A stretch of DNA of 64,000 nt from Streptomyces rochei (GTDB taxonomy: Bacteria > Actinomycetota > Actinomycetes > Streptomycetales > Streptomycetaceae). Positions 1 through 8,808 of the stretch are shown piece after piece. Each line of letters begins with the position of its first letter. The stretch's first letter is position 1. A program made the translations under genes and the position numbers. Below the pieces are notes generated by a model. It did not search any database. It saw only the letters and a list, made by a program, of their open reading frames with translations, and was not told where the DNA came from. The DNA is taken from NCBI GenBank assembly GCA_002155895.1, contig MUMD01000222.1:1-64000 (forward strand), given 5' to 3'.

Positions 1-15
1 AGATGTGTATAAGAG
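1..15. other. Residual Nextera/Tn5 mosaic-end adapter sequence at the left edge
   Basis: The first 15 bases read AGATGTGTATAAGAG, identical to the first 15 of the 19-base Nextera transposase mosaic end (AGATGTGTATAAGAGACAG). The match stops abruptly at base 16, where GC-rich coding sequence begins. It is AT-rich and unlike anything else in the window. I read it as untrimmed library adapter at a contig end and not as native sequence. The apparent start Met-Cys-Ile that it adds to the first gene is therefore an artefact. Confidence 0.9.
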
Positions 16-2384
16 CCCGACTCCCGCCCCAGCTCCCCGCCGGCACCGTGGACCCGGGCACGCCCGGCCGGTTCGCCACCACGACCGGCGAGTACACGCT
101 CGACCCGGTCCGGCTGCCCGGCCTCACCGCACCGGTCGAGATGCGCGGCGTGGTCGTCGCGCCCAAGGGGGCGACCGGCAAGCGCCCGCTCGCCCTGTTC
201 CTGCACGGCCGCCACGCCACCTGCTACGTCCCCGGCCAGGGCGAGGAGGCCGTCACCATCGACTGGCCCTGCGCCGACGACGCCCGGCCCATCCCCAGCC
301 ACCGCGGCTACCTCCAGGACCAGAAGCTGTTGGCCTCCCAGGGCTATGTGACCGTCTCGATCTCCGCCAACGGCATCAACGGCCAGGACGGCGACCTCGA
401 GGACGGCGGCGCCCAGGCCCGCTCCTCCCTGGTGCGTTCGCACCTGGACCGCTGGGCCGGCTGGGCCACCCGCCCCGCCACGGCACCGACGGCCGTAGGC
501 GGCGGCCCGAAGGCCGACCTGTCCCGCGTCCTGCTCGTCGGCCACTCGCGCGGCGGCGAAGGCGTCGACCGGGCCGCCATGGACAGCCTCTACCCGCCGC
601 CCGCCGACCAGGACGGCGCCCCCGGGCGCGCCCGCTGGAACATCCGCGGCACCGTCCTCGTCGGCCCCACCGCCTTCGGCCAGAACCCCGTCCCCGACGT
701 GCCGTCACTGACGATCCTGCCGGGCTGCGACGGCGACGTCTCCGACCTCCAGGGCCAGTTGTACGTCGACGGCACCCGCGGGGTGAGCCGGGGCCGGGCC
801 CTGCACAGCGCGGTCCACATCACCGGCGCCAACCACAACTACTTCAACAGCGAGTGGACGCCCGGCCAGGCCGAGGCGCCCGCCTCCGACGACTTCTGGG
901 ACGACCCCGAGGGCCGCGACCCGGTCTGCTCGGTGGGCAGCCCCACCCGGCTCACCGCCGAGCAGCAGCACCGGGCCGGCGCCACCTACATCGCCGCCGC
1001 CGCGCGGCTGTTCGTCGCCGGCGACGACCGGGTCCGCGAGCTGATCGACGGCACCGGCCGCCGGGCCCCCTCGGCCGACCCGGCACGGGTGCTGACCCAC
1101 GCGGTCGGCGCCGGCCGCGGCGCCGGACTCCTGCCCGACGGCGGAGTGGAGGTGACCGGCGGACGCCTGTGCTCCGCGGTCGACCCCGACCCGGCCGCGG
1201 CCTGTCTCGGCGAGAACGCCCACGGCGCCTCACCGCACTTCGCGTACTGGCAGCCGGAACGCGAGGTCGGCCGCGGCGCCGTCGCCCTCGACTGGACCGC
1301 ACCGGGCGCCCCGGCCCGGATCCGGCCCCAGGCACCCGTCTCCCTCGAAGGCGCCCAGAGCCTCGCCCTGCGCGTCATCGTGCCGCCGGGCAGCACCGGC
1401 ACCCGGCTCGACGTGTCCGTCACCGACGCCGACGGCAAGCGCGCCACCCTCGGCGGCATCCGCGCCGACGGACTGCCGGGCAGCGACCGCACGGCCTCCT
1501 ACTGGGCCCAGGAACTGCGGGTACCGCTCACCGCCGCCGCCCGCACCGGAATCGACCTGCGCCGCATCGCCGCACTGGAACTGACGCCCCGTTCGCGCTC
1601 CGGCCAGGCGTGGCTGATGGACGCCTACGCCTGGCAGCCGGGCACCCCCCGGGCGCGGCCGGCTCCGCTGGCCCGGGTCGACGTGGGCCGGACGACGGTC
1701 CAGGAGGGCGACGACGGGGAGCGCACCTACCGCGTCCCGGTGCGCGTCTCCGGCAAGAACGGCGGCACGGTCCGCACGTACGTCACCGATCCGGTGACCG
1801 GCGTGACCGAGCACCGGCTGGTGAACGTCCGTCCCGGCGGCTCCGGCATCGACGTGACGGTGAAGGTGGCGGGCAACAAGCGGTACTCCTGGGACACCTC
1901 GCACGACCTGCTGGTGAAGGCGGTCCGCGGATCGGTCGTCGGCTCCTACGCCGGCGGCGTCACCGTCCAGAACGACGACCCGATGCCCGAGGTCGCGGTG
2001 AGCCCCGTCGCCGACGAGGTCACCGAGGGGCAGCCGCTGCGCTGGCGCGTCACCTTGTCCGAGCCCGCCGACGTCCACGTCGGCAGCCTGCTGCTGCCGG
2101 TGCCGGACGACACCCGTCCGGAACTGTCCACCAAGGACGTCGACCCGGACTGGCTGCTGGAGAACGCCTGGGAGGTCCCCGACGGCGAGGTCCCGCTGTC
2201 CCGGCTGGAGTACCTCTCGCTGTGGGCCCTGGTCCCGCCGGGGGAGACCGACGCCGAGGTGACGGTGCCCACGGTCCGCGACGAGGTCGCCGAACCCGCC
2301 GAGCACATCGGGTGGCAGCCCACCGACGACGCGGGTGAGCCGCAGGGCCCGGTGCTGAACGGCACGGTGCTCGACGCGTCGTAG
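16..2384 (+). CDS. Secreted-type alpha/beta hydrolase with C-terminal Calx-beta-like modules, 5' end missing
   Basis: About 789 codons remain; the true start and any signal peptide lie off the left edge, because the first 15 bases are adapter. The N-terminal half looks like an alpha/beta hydrolase: LALFLHGRH resembles the strand leading to the oxyanion loop, and GHSRG (Ser codon at 546-548) is the nucleophile elbow. A candidate late catalytic histidine lies in GANHNYF. The C-terminal third carries two beta-rich modules, the first ending in the Calx-beta-like signature NDDPMPEV, suggesting an extracellular, possibly adhesive, enzyme. The substrate cannot be told. A strong hairpin follows the stop, so it is probably the last gene of its transcript. 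Confidence 0.75.
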
Positions 2385-2396
2385 ACGACCGGGCCA

Positions 2397-2444
2397 CCAC
2401 CGCGCGCGGCCCCGGACCGCCCCGTCCGGAGCCGCGTGCGGTGG
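2397..2444 (+). terminator. Hairpin terminator after the truncated hydrolase
   Basis: Two 14-base arms (2397-2410 and 2431-2444) pair fully with one G-U wobble, and GGAC/GTCC pairs inside them. The hairpin begins 12 bases after the stop codon at 2384. There is no T-tract, as is common for Streptomyces terminators. Confidence 0.6.
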
Positions 2445-2489
2445 CGCAGGTCACGTGTGAGGGCGCCGCCGAGCGCGCACGATGACGCC

Positions 2490-3659
2490 ATGCCCGTTGA
2501 CACCCCGCTCATCGAACACGGCACGGCAGCCCTCCGGGGCGTGCGGATCGCCGACTTCTCCCGCGTGCTCGCCGGACCGTACGCCACCATGCTCCTCGCC
2601 GACCTGGGCGCCGAGGTCGTGAAGGTGGAACGGCCCGGAACCGGCGACGACACCCGCGCCTGGCGCCCGCCCGCCGACGCCTCCGGCACCTCCACCTACT
2701 TCCTGGGCGTCAACCGCAACAAGCGGTCCGTCACCCTCGACCTCGCCACCGACGAGGGACGCGACCGGGCCCGCGAACTGATCGCCGGCTCGGACGTCGT
2801 GGTGGAGAACTTCCGCCCCGGGACCATGGACCGGCTCGGGCTCGGTCCCGAGAAGCTGCGCGCCGCCGACCCGAGGCTCGTCTACTGCTCCGTCACCGGC
2901 TTCGGCACCGGAGCGGGCGCCGCACTGCCCGGCTACGACCTGCTGGTGCAGGCCGTCGGCGGCCTGATGAGCGTCACCGGGGAACCGGACGGCGAACCCG
3001 TCAAGACGGGCGTCGCCCTCGTCGACGTCATCACCGGCCTGCACGCCACCGTCGGCATCCTCGCCGCCCTGCGCCACCGGGAGCGCACCGGCGAGGGCCA
3101 GCTCGTCGAGGTGAGCCTGCTCGGCTCGCTGCTGTCGGCGATGGCCAACCAGGCTTCGGGCTATGTCGCGGCGGGCGTCGTCCCGGGCCGGCTCGGCAAC
3201 GCCCACCCGAGCATCGCCCCCTACGAGACCTTCCACACCGCCGACCGGCCGCTCGCCCTCGCCGTCGGCAACAACCGGCAGTTCGCCGCCCTGGCCGCCC
3301 TGCTCGGCGCGCCGGAACTCGCCGACGACGCGCGGTTTCGCACCAACCCCGACCGCGTGGCCCACCGCGACGCGCTCCGGCCGCTGCTCCAGGACCGGCT
3401 GCGCACCCGGGGAGCCGACCACTGGGCGTCCGTGCTGCCCGCGGCAGGGGTGCCGGCCGGTCCGGTCAACGCCCTCGACGAGGCCTTCGCCTTCGCCGAC
3501 CGGCTGGGCGTCCGAGCCGTCGTGGACGTCGACGGTACCCGCCAGGTGGCCCACCCGATCCGCCTCTCGGCCACTCCGGCGAGCTACCGCGCCAGACCTC
3601 CTGAGCTGGGCGAACACACGGAGGACGTGTTCCCCGCCGACCGGCGCGCGGACGGCTGA
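2490..3659 (+). CDS. CaiB/BaiF-family CoA transferase
   Basis: 389 residues, normal length for family III CoA transferases, which move CoA between organic acids through an aspartyl-CoA thioester. The N-terminus has the family signature GVRIADFSRVLAGPYATMLL followed by LGAEVVKVERPG. The conserved PGYDLLVQAVGGLMS segment carries the expected catalytic Asp. The ATG at 2490 is chosen over an upstream in-frame ATG at 2436 because the family begins a few residues before GVRIADFS and the extra 18 residues are unlike the family. The acyl substrate cannot be told, since no dehydrogenase or ligase partner sits beside it. It points toward ctaD but is unrelated to it in function. Confidence 0.88.
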   Translation: MPVDTPLIEHGTAALRGVRIADFSRVLAGPYATMLLADLGAEVVKVERPGTGDDTRAWRPPADASGTSTYFLGVNRNKRSVTLDLATDEGRDRARELIAGSDVVVENFRPGTMDRLGLGPEKLRAADPRLVYCSVTGFGTGAGAALPGYDLLVQAVGGLMSVTGEPDGEPVKTGVALVDVITGLHATVGILAALRHRERTGEGQLVEVSLLGSLLSAMANQASGYVAAGVVPGRLGNAHPSIAPYETFHTADRPLALAVGNNRQFAALAALLGAPELADDARFRTNPDRVAHRDALRPLLQDRLRTRGADHWASVLPAAGVPAGPVNALDEAFAFADRLGVRAVVDVDGTRQVAHPIRLSATPASYRARPPELGEHTEDVFPADRRADG

Positions 3660-3700
3660 CGCGGGCCCGGCGTGGCCGGGCGTCCGAGCCGGGGTGGCCT

Positions 3701-3706
3701 GGGTAC
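3701..3706 (+). promoter_or_regulatory. Possible SigB-type -10 element (GGGTAC) upstream of ctaD
   Basis: GGGTAC lies 10 bases before the ctaD ATG, and no Shine-Dalgarno sequence separates them, so the transcript could be leaderless. The expected GNNT -35 element is not clear at N14-N16 (best is GTCC at 3682), so this is weak. Confidence 0.25.
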
Positions 3707-3716
3707 CCTCCGCCGC

Positions 3717-5402
3717 ATGGCGCTGGACGAAAGGACGGAACCGCCGCGCCGGACACCGGCGCGGCAGCGGACCGACCGCACGCTGGGCCGGGCGCTGGCC
3801 CGATGGGCGACCACCACCGATCACAAGGTGATCGGCAACCTCTACATGACGACGTCCTTCGGGTTCTTCCTGTTCGGCGGCGTCCTCGCCCTGCTGATGC
3901 GCGCTGAGCTGGCCCGCCCCGGCCTCCAGCTGTTCACCGCGCACCAGTACAACCAGCTCTTCACCGTCCACGGCACGATCATGATGCTGCTGTTCGCGAC
4001 GCCGCTGTTCGCCGGGTTCGCCAACGCGATCATGCCGTTGCAGATCGGCGCCCCGGACGTGGCCTTCCCCCGGCTCAACGCCCTCTCGTACTGGCTGTAC
4101 CTGTTCGGCGGCCTGATGGTGGTGGCCGGGTTCCTGACGCCCGGGGGAGCGGCGGCCTTCGGCTGGTTCGCCTACGCGCCGCTGAACAGCGCGGTGTTCA
4201 GCCCCGGGGCGGGCGGCGACCTGTGGACCATGGGACTGGTGGTGACCGGCGTGTCCACCACGCTCGGCGCGGTCAATTTCATCACCACCGTCCTGTGCCT
4301 GCGCGCCCCCGGCATGACCATGTTCCGGATGCCGATCTTCACCTGGAACGTGCTGTTCACCTCGATCCTGGTGCTGCCCGCCTTCCCCGTGCTCACCGCC
4401 GCGCTGCTCGCGCTGGAGGCCGACCGGAAGTTCGGGGCGCACGTCTTCGACGCGGCGAACGGCGGGGCGCTGCTGTGGCAGCACCTGTTCTGGTTCTTCG
4501 GCCACCCCGAGGTGTACATCGTCGCCCTGCCGTTCTTCGGCATCGTCTCCGAGATCATCCCGGTGTTCAGCCGCAAACCGATCTTCGGCTACGTCAGCCT
4601 GGTGGGCGCCACCATCGCCATCACCATGCTCTCCGCGGTGGTGTGGGCCCACCACATGTTCGCCACCGGCGCGGTGCTGCTGCCGTTCTTCTCCCTGATG
4701 TCGTTCCTCATCGCGGTGCCGACGGGAGTGAAGTTCTTCAACTGGATCGGCACGATGACGCACGGCTCGCTGTCCTTCGAGACGCCCATGCTGTGGTCGT
4801 TCGGGTTCCTGATGACGTTCCTGCTCGGCGGCATGAGCGGCGTCCTCATCGCCTCCCCGCCGCTGGACTTCCACCTGACCGACTCGTACTTCATCGTCGC
4901 CCACCTGCACTACGTGCTCTTCGGCACGGTCGTCTTCGCGATGTTCGCCGGGTTCTACTTCTGGTGGCCGAAGTTCACCGGCAGACTGCTCGACGAGCGC
5001 CTCGGGAAGATCCACTTCTGGACGCTCTTCGTCGGCTTCCAGACCACCTTCCTCGTCCAGCACTGGCTCGGCGAACAGGGCATGCCCCGCCGCTACGCCG
5101 ACTACCTGGCCGCGGACGGCTTCACCGCGCTGAACACCCTCAGCTCCATCGGCGCCTTCCTGCTCGGCCTGTCCACGCTGCCGTTCCTCTACAACGTGTG
5201 GCGCACCCGCCGGTACGGCGCGAAGGCGGAGCACGACGACCCCTGGGGCTACGGGCGTTCCCTCGAATGGGCCACCTCCTGCCCGCCCCCGCGGCACAAC
5301 TTCACGGCCCTGCCCCGGGTCCGCTCCGAGTCCCCGGCGTTCGACCTGCACCACCCGGACGTCGCGCGACGCGACCAGCGGCACGAGCAGAGGAGGCAGT
5401 AG
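3717..5402 (+). CDS. ctaD: Cytochrome c oxidase subunit I (second-copy type)
   Basis: 561 residues, full length for the haem-copper oxidase catalytic subunit, with about twelve membrane segments. All active-site motifs are visible: haem-a ligand in [11 protein letters not shown], proton-channel [13 protein letters not shown], CuB ligand with the cross-linked Tyr and channel Glu in [15 protein letters not shown] with the K-channel Lys, CuB pair VWAHHMF, and [11 protein letters not shown] carrying both remaining haem ligands. It should therefore be catalytically competent. The ATG at 3717 is preferred to an upstream in-frame ATG at 3672. Subunit IV follows after 4 bases, but no subunit II or III is present, so it must borrow partners encoded elsewhere. 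Streptomyces commonly has such an extra ctaD. Confidence 0.95.
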   Translation: MALDERTEPPRRTPARQRTDRTLGRALARWATTTDHKVIGNLYMTTSFGFFLFGGVLALLMRAELARPGLQLFTAHQYNQLFTVHGTIMMLLFATPLFAGFANAIMPLQIGAPDVAFPRLNALSYWLYLFGGLMVVAGFLTPGGAAAFGWFAYAPLNSAVFSPGAGGDLWTMGLVVTGVSTTLGAVNFITTVLCLRAPGMTMFRMPIFTWNVLFTSILVLPAFPVLTAALLALEADRKFGAHVFDAANGGALLWQHLFWFFGHPEVYIVALPFFGIVSEIIPVFSRKPIFGYVSLVGATIAITMLSAVVWAHHMFATGAVLLPFFSLMSFLIAVPTGVKFFNWIGTMTHGSLSFETPMLWSFGFLMTFLLGGMSGVLIASPPLDFHLTDSYFIVAHLHYVLFGTVVFAMFAGFYFWWPKFTGRLLDERLGKIHFWTLFVGFQTTFLVQHWLGEQGMPRRYADYLAADGFTALNTLSSIGAFLLGLSTLPFLYNVWRTRRYGAKAEHDDPWGYGRSLEWATSCPPPRHNFTALPRVRSESPAFDLHHPDVARRDQRHEQRRQ

Positions 5403-5406
5403 CCCC

Positions 5407-5868
5407 GTGAGGACCGAAGCCCGACTCTTCACCGGTGTGGCGGCCTTCTGCGCCGTCACCGCCGCCGGCTACGGCTGGTTCTCCCACGAGCCGGCCGGCA
5501 CCGCCGCCCTGACCGTCGCCTTCCTGATGGCCTCGCTCGTCGCGTTCTTCCTGCGTGTGCAGTACCGCAAGCGCGGGCCGCGCGCCCAGGACCGCGACGA
5601 CGCCGAGGTCCAGGACACGGCCGGCCCGCTCGACTTCTTCCCGCCGCACAGCCCGTGGCCCGTCGTCACCGCCCTGGGCGCCGTCGTCCTCGCCCTCGGC
5701 ATCGTCTACGGCCTGTGGCTGGCCCTCATCGGCTTCGGTGTCCTCGCCGCGGCCGTGCTCGGCCTCGTCCTCCAGTACGCGGGTCGCGACGCTCAGCGCT
5801 CCAGCTCACCCGGCGGGGAAGCGGACTCCTCCCATCGCGCGTCCTCCACGTCGACCCGGTCGCCGTAG
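5407..5868 (+). CDS. ctaF: Cytochrome c oxidase subunit IV, actinobacterial CtaF type
   Basis: 153 residues starting with GTG four bases after the ctaD stop, so surely co-transcribed. It has four hydrophobic helices: two near the N-terminus (FTGVAAFCAVTAAGYGWF and AALTVAFLMASLVAFFL) and two after the conserved LDFFPPHSPWPVVTALG stretch, the hallmark of actinobacterial CtaF. This subunit is non-catalytic and stabilises the actinobacterial bcc-aa3 assembly. The last about 25 residues are Ser/Arg-rich and overlap the convergent cytochrome b gene by 76 bp, so this tail is probably under little constraint. Confidence 0.85.
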   Translation: MRTEARLFTGVAAFCAVTAAGYGWFSHEPAGTAALTVAFLMASLVAFFLRVQYRKRGPRAQDRDDAEVQDTAGPLDFFPPHSPWPVVTALGAVVLALGIVYGLWLALIGFGVLAAAVLGLVLQYAGRDAQRSSSPGGEADSSHRASSTSTRSP

Positions 5869-7406
5869 TACCACTCGCTCAGGGCCGCCCGCAGCCGCTC
5901 CACCCGTGGACCCTCGCCGGGCGCGGTGGGCGCCGGCGGCTCCGGCTCCCGCCGCGCCCGCAGCACGTGCCGCTCCTCGGGCCCCAGGGGCTCACGGGCC
6001 TCGACGTAGCCGCCCGCGAGCGTCTGCCGCAGCTGCCCCGTCTCCACGCCCTCCTCCAGCCGCTCGCGCTCCCGCTCCCGCAACGCCAGGCAGACCCGCT
6101 TGGTGACCATGAGGGCGATCGGCGGCAGCACCACGAGAGCGACGCGGAACACCCAGGTCAACAGGTTGATCGAGACGTCGAAGACATGGGCGAGGATGTC
6201 GTTGCCGCCCGCCAGGAGAAGCACCCCGTAGAAGCAGACGGCCCCGACACCCAGCCCGGTCCGCACGGGCTTGTCACGGGGCCGGTCGCACAGATGGTGC
6301 TCCTTGTCGTCGCCCGTCACCCAGCGCTCGAAGAAGGGGTAGGCGTACAGCACCGCGAACAGGGCGCCCGGCAGCAGCACCGCGGGCACCAGGACGTTCC
6401 ACATGACGGTGTGACCCCACACCGTCGTCTCGAACGGCGGCATCAGCCGCAGCGAGCCCTCCAGGAAACCGACGTACCAGTCGGGCTGCGAGCCGAAGGA
6501 GACCACGTCGGGCCGGTAGGGGCCGTACGCCCAGATCGGGTTGATCTGCGCCACCGCCGCGAGCAGCGTCAGGACGCCGAAGACCATGAAGAACAGGCCC
6601 GTGGAGTTGGTCACGAACTGCGGGAACATCGGCTTGCCGACCGCGTTGCGTTCGGTGCGGCCCGGTCCGGCCCACTGGGTGTGCTTCAGGTGGAACACCA
6701 GGATCAGATGGAGCGTCACCAGCGCCAGCAGCAGCCCCGGGACGAGCAGGATGTGCACCGGGTACAACCGCGGGACGATGTCCTCACCGGGATACTCGCC
6801 GCCGAACACGAACATGCTGACGTACGTCCCCACCACCGGGATCGACAGCATGATCCCCTGTGCGATGCGCAGCCCCGTCCCGGACAGCAGGTCGTCGGGG
6901 AGCGAGTAGCCGGCGAAGCCCTCGACGAGGGCCAGAGCGAAGAGCGTCACACCGATCAGCCAGTTGGCCTCACGCGGCCGGCGGAACGCCCCGGTGAAGA
7001 AGACCCGCAGCAGATGCACTCCGATGGCCGACAGGAACACCAGGGCGGCCCAGTGGTGCAGCTGCCGGATCAGCAGCCCGCCGCGCACCTCGAAACCGAT
7101 GTCCACCGTCGAGCGGTACGCCTCCGACATGCTCAGCCCGAGCAGCGGCTCGTACGAACCGTCGTAGACGACCTCCGTCATCGAGGGCTCGAAGAACAGG
7201 GTCAGCCACACACCGGTCAGCAGCAGCACGACGAAGCTGTACAGGGCGATCTCGCCCAGGAGGAACGACCAGTGCTCCGGGAACGCCTTGCGCAGCAGCG
7301 TCCCGGCCGAGGAGACGGGAAGCCGCTCGTCGGCCCGGTCGACGGTGCGTTCGGCCACGACGCGGGCCCGCGCACCCGCGCGGGCCCTTCTCCTCTGGAA
7401 CAGCAC
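5793..7406 (-). CDS. qcrB: Cytochrome b subunit of an actinobacterial bc complex, stand-alone paralogue
   Basis: 537 residues, as expected for the extended actinobacterial QcrB. The haem-b ligands are visible as paired histidines in RQLHHWAALVFL...IGVHLLR and in LYPVHILLVP...VTLHLILVFHLKH. The quinol-site loop reads QPDWYVGF, the PDWY form usual in actinobacteria. A charged tail of about 100 residues follows the last membrane helix. No qcrA (Rieske) or qcrC (dihaem cytochrome c) is nearby. It converges on ctaD-ctaF and overlaps ctaF by 76 bp. I infer an auxiliary cytochrome b that substitutes into the main bcc-aa3 supercomplex or acts in a variant form. Confidence 0.93.
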   Translation of the reverse strand: MLFQRRRARAGARARVVAERTVDRADERLPVSSAGTLLRKAFPEHWSFLLGEIALYSFVVLLLTGVWLTLFFEPSMTEVVYDGSYEPLLGLSMSEAYRSTVDIGFEVRGGLLIRQLHHWAALVFLSAIGVHLLRVFFTGAFRRPREANWLIGVTLFALALVEGFAGYSLPDDLLSGTGLRIAQGIMLSIPVVGTYVSMFVFGGEYPGEDIVPRLYPVHILLVPGLLLALVTLHLILVFHLKHTQWAGPGRTERNAVGKPMFPQFVTNSTGLFFMVFGVLTLLAAVAQINPIWAYGPYRPDVVSFGSQPDWYVGFLEGSLRLMPPFETTVWGHTVMWNVLVPAVLLPGALFAVLYAYPFFERWVTGDDKEHHLCDRPRDKPVRTGLGVGAVCFYGVLLLAGGNDILAHVFDVSINLLTWVFRVALVVLPPIALMVTKRVCLALRERERERLEEGVETGQLRQTLAGGYVEAREPLGPEERHVLRARREPEPPAPTAPGEGPRVERLRAALSEWYYGDRVDVEDARWEESASPPGELER

Positions 7407-7461
7407 GGCGCATGGATTCCCCGGCGCCCGCGCCGGAAACTACCCCCGCCGCGCCGGCTGA

Positions 7462-7812
7462 CTACGTACGGTCACCCTTCGGCTTGCCCCTCTGGTCGGG
7501 CGTGCCGTGCGGCGGCGGGGAGAACGGCTGCGGCGAGGTCGCGGGGGACACGGGGGAGCCCGAGCGGCCCTGCCCCTGCTCGGGGCGCACGGCTCCCGGA
7601 TCGCCGGAAGACGGCTGCGCACCGGACCGCAACTGCTCCAGCCGGGCCGTCAGCAACTCCGTGGCGGGGAGCCGGTCGGCGTGCGAGCGCTCGTACGCCA
7701 GCAGCTCCTCCACCTCCTCCGCGCCCAGCGACCGGACGCGGCTCTCCAGCCCGCCGATCGGCAGATGGTCGTAGTCGGGCAGGGGCAGGCTGTCGCGGGC
7801 GGGGTCGGCCAT
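7462..7812 (-). CDS. Small hydrophilic protein with a DUF8129-like N-terminal motif
   Basis: 116 residues. The first about 60 (LPLPDYDHLPIGGLESRVRS, then EEVEELLAYERSHADRLPATELLTARLEQL) match my memory of a small actinobacterial domain (DUF8129-like) predicted as a helical pair. The remainder is low-complexity Pro/Ser/Gly. The ATG at 7812 is chosen over GTG at 7821 because GAGGGA lies at workable spacing upstream. It stands alone, upstream of and co-directional with qcrB. Function unknown. Confidence 0.7.
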   Translation of the reverse strand: MADPARDSLPLPDYDHLPIGGLESRVRSLGAEEVEELLAYERSHADRLPATELLTARLEQLRSGAQPSSGDPGAVRPEQGQGRSGSPVSPATSPQPFSPPPHGTPDQRGKPKGDRT

Positions 7813-7856
7813 GGTTCTCACTTCCCTCTGTACGGCGTCCTCGGTGTCCTCGGCGG

Positions 7857-8213
7857 TCAGCGGCCGCCCGGGCCCCCGCTGCCGAACGACCCGCTGCCGC
7901 CCTCGTCCCAGCGGGGCCGTTCCTGTCCGGAGGCGGTACGGCTGCCCTGGTGGCCGAGGTCGTGGGGCAGCGTCCGGTCGTCGCTGCGGGGCATCTCGTC
8001 GGGCTCGCGCCGCTCACGCACTTCGCGGACGGGCCCGTCGGCCGGCATGCGCGGCTGCTCGTCGGGGGTCGGCGGCGGCGACTCCTTGCGCTTCTGCCGG
8101 CTGCCGAAGGCGAACGCCCCGATCAGCAGCCCGACGACCACGACGGCCGCGACTCCGATACCGATACCGATGCCGCCACCACCGGCGGCCAGGTCCATCC
8201 ATGCGTTCGTCAT
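7857..8213 (-). CDS. DUF6479-type single-pass membrane protein
   Basis: 118 residues. After an N-terminal MTNAWMDLAAGGGG comes one membrane segment (about residues 16-36, GIGVAAVVVVGLLIGAF) and a basic SRQKRK stop-transfer. A charged tail contains the PADGPVREVRERREPDEMPR block I associate with the Streptomyces DUF6479 family. No Shine-Dalgarno precedes the ATG. Instead a SigB-like promoter ends 9 bases upstream, so the message is probably leaderless and stress-controlled. Function unknown. Confidence 0.75.
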   Translation of the reverse strand: MTNAWMDLAAGGGGIGIGIGVAAVVVVGLLIGAFAFGSRQKRKESPPPTPDEQPRMPADGPVREVRERREPDEMPRSDDRTLPHDLGHQGSRTASGQERPRWDEGGSGSFGSGGPGGR

Positions 8214-8221
8214 GGAGCGCG

Positions 8222-8245
8222 GGTACCCCCGGCCCGCGCCGCCAA
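8222..8245 (-). promoter_or_regulatory. Candidate SigB/SigF-type promoter for the DUF6479 gene
   Basis: On the minus strand GTTG is followed by 14 bases and then GGGTAC, fitting the stress-sigma consensus GNNT-N14..16-GGGTAY. The -10 ends 9 bases before the ATG at 8213, implying a leaderless or near-leaderless transcript, in keeping with the missing ribosome site. Confidence 0.45.
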
Positions 8246-8250
8246 CCTGC

Positions 8251-8655
8251 TCAGCTCGACCGGGCGGACCGCGTCCGGGAACGGTTGGCCTTCCGGATCG
8301 CCGCCAGCAGGTCCGCCTTCGACATCCGCGACCGCCCCTCGATTCCGAGCCGCTTGGCCACGTCGTACAGGTGCTCCTTGGACGCCTTCTCGTCGACGCC
8401 CTCGCCGCTGCGGCCACCCTGCCCCCGCGGCCGCCCGGACTGCGGGTCCGAAGGGCCCTTGCGGCCGCCCTCCTTGCGCTCCCAGTGGTCACCGACCTTC
8501 TCGAACTTGTGCTTGAGCGCTCCGTACGCCACCCGGTGCGCCCGCTCGCCCTCGCCGTACTCCTCCACGGCCGAGTCGTGCGCCTTGATCCAGGTGCGCT
8601 GGGCCTCCCGGGGCGAGCGCTCCAGCGTCGACGGCAGTTCCTGTCGTCCCGGCAT
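8251..8655 (-). CDS. ChaB-family protein with C-terminal Rho-N/SAP-like motif
   Basis: 134 residues. The N-terminal about 60 (MPGRQELPSTLERSPREAQRT then WIKAHDSAVEEYGEGERAHRVAYGALKHKFEKVGDHW) is the ChaB fold, historically tied to cation transport but of uncertain function. A Gly/Arg-rich linker leads to a helical SKEHLYDVAKRLGIEGRSRMSKADLLAAIRKAN module resembling the Rho N-terminal nucleic-acid-binding fold. The ATG at 8655 is supported by GGAGG eight bases upstream; the GTG at 8664 would overlap that site. The pairing suggests a small DNA/RNA-associated stress protein. Confidence 0.85.
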   Translation of the reverse strand: MPGRQELPSTLERSPREAQRTWIKAHDSAVEEYGEGERAHRVAYGALKHKFEKVGDHWERKEGGRKGPSDPQSGRPRGQGGRSGEGVDEKASKEHLYDVAKRLGIEGRSRMSKADLLAAIRKANRSRTRSARSS

Positions 8656-8808
8656 GTCGTGCACCTCCGCAAGCGGTCGACGTCCGCGCTGTCACCAGCG
8701 TCGGCGGAGTCCACGGGTGCCCGTCGGCCCGCGCCGGAAAACGGACGGAACCCTTGGGAACACCGGGCCCGGCGGTTTGGCGGCCGCACCGGCGGCAACC
8801 CGCGCGGT

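Noticed and set aside
1..15. A Tn5-type mobile element end
   Set aside because: Only the artificial mosaic end used in library kits is present, with no transposase, direct repeat or IS50 sequence; adapter contamination is the simpler reading.
2451..5459. A very long minus-strand reading frame of about 1000 codons opposite the CaiB and ctaD genes
   Set aside because: It is the antisense of two clearly real genes; its product is low-complexity Gly/Glu/His/Arg and arises from GC-biased third positions.
5655..8516. A long plus-strand frame across qcrB and the small stress genes
   Set aside because: It is antisense to QcrB and to three better-supported minus-strand genes, with Arg/Gln/Pro-rich composition and no domain.
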